Assembly: GCF_008801925.2 (NCBI RefSeq)
Contig: NZ_CP062804.1
Location: 2,108,001-2,172,000, forward strand
Reading direction: 5' to 3'
DNA length: 64,000 nucleotides
From: Cupriavidus basilensis
Lineage (GTDB): Bacteria > Pseudomonadota > Gammaproteobacteria > Burkholderiales > Burkholderiaceae
The notes beneath the pieces were generated by a model. It saw only the letters and a program-made list of their open reading frames with translations. It was not told where the DNA came from and did not search any database. The translations under genes were made by a program, and so were the position numbers. Shown here in pieces: positions 63,618 through 64,000 of this stretch; within the stretch, counting starts at the first letter, position 1; each line of letters starts with the position of its first letter.

Positions 63618-64000
63618 ATGTCCGCAAACAGCACGACCCTCGCCGCCCCGGAATCCGGGGAACACCAGCAAGGCAGCATCAACCGGCGCATCGTCGCCAT
63701 CGTCTTCTTCAACTTCATTGCCTACCTGACGGTCGGCCTGCCGCTGGCGGTGATACCCGGCTTTGTCCACGGCGATCTTGGCTATGGCACGGTCGTGGCC
63801 GGGCTGGCGGTCAGCATCCAGTACCTGGCCACGCTGCTGAGCCGCGCCTACGCGGGCAACCTGTGCGACCTGCAGGGCCCCAAGAAATCCGTCACGCTCG
63901 GGCTCACGCTGGTTGCCGCCAGCGGGTTGCTGGCGGTGGTGTCCAGCCTGTTCGTGCCGATCGGCTGGCTTAGCCTGGCGTGGCTGTTTGCCGGGCGGCT
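63618..64000 (+). CDS. Major facilitator transporter, N-terminal part
   Basis: The first 127 residues of an MFS protein, cut by the window end. Start ATG 63618 is followed by a 20-residue polar leader, then the first membrane segments (IVAIVFFNFIAYLTVGLPLAVIPGFV) and the loop-2/3 motif NLCDLQGPKKS that corresponds to the MFS signature DRxGRR. The style resembles YhhS/arabinose-efflux members. The substrate cannot be inferred. Confidence 0.85.
   Translation, partial: MSANSTTLAAPESGEHQQGSINRRIVAIVFFNFIAYLTVGLPLAVIPGFVHGDLGYGTVVAGLAVSIQYLATLLSRAYAGNLCDLQGPKKSVTLGLTLVAASGLLAVVSSLFVPIGWLSLAWLFAGR

Overview
The window is GC-rich chromosomal DNA with dense, directional, often overlapping genes. Gene content (Bug-type tricarboxylate receptor, many LysR and FCD-GntR regulators next to catabolic clusters, NodT-type efflux, TcuAB, CheV, H-NOX with GGDEF/EAL) points to a metabolically versatile betaproteobacterium of the Burkholderiales, most like Cupriavidus or Ralstonia. 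That assignment is inference from gene style, not from a marker gene. I saw no rRNA, tRNA, CRISPR array, transposase, integrase or phage gene.

Layout. (1) 1-9463, all plus strand: a peptide-type ABC importer end, D-2-hydroxyacid dehydrogenase, class III aminotransferase, EamA exporter, GntR regulator, acetylpolyamine amidohydrolase-like enzyme, an APH-fold kinase and a PLP phospho-lyase. The last two look like an amino-alcohol kinase plus ammoniophospholyase pair. (2) 9505-11205: wrbA, a UBP zinc-finger protein and a CQYC thioredoxin-fold protein. (3) 11218-23617: the most unusual region. Two nearly identical genes for a heme-oxygenase-like diiron oxidase (HDO) lie as a 780-bp inverted duplication around a transporter, a TSUP permease and an ornithine cyclodeaminase-like enzyme. 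One copy leads an operon with aldehyde dehydrogenase, GlcG-like protein, Fe-S flavoprotein reductase and a GntR regulator. The other leads an operon with two 2Fe-2S ferredoxins, an unknown small protein and a gamma-glutamyltransferase. GTATAC-centred palindromes precede the transcription units and suggest one GntR-controlled regulon.

(4) 23718-33024: OpgC-like acyltransferase, LysR, DUF2917 protein, enoyl-CoA hydratase, citrate-type MFS symporter, AMP-ligase, and a thiolase-like protein with a DUF35 partner. (5) 33319-40622: a minus-strand tricarboxylate cluster (Bug receptor, GalB-like hydratase, RraA/GalC-like aldolase, LysR, TcuA, TcuB) with a divergent LysR. (6) 40835-46978: chemoreceptor, Na+/H+ antiporter, AhpD-like protein with divergent AraC regulator, ketopantoate reductase. 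(7) 47035-54108: two paralogous HxlR regulators around a thiolase, a small exported protein, an EmrAB-type pump and a divergent NodT outer-membrane channel. (8) 54124-56670: H-NOX sensor plus GGDEF/EAL enzyme. (9) 56973-60760: GntR regulator and a complete polar amino-acid ABC importer. (10) 60881-64000: CheV, a short 6-phosphogluconate dehydrogenase and the start of an MFS gene.

Two copies of a dispersed hairpin-bearing intergenic repeat lie in opposite orientation near 13.1 kb and 33.2 kb.
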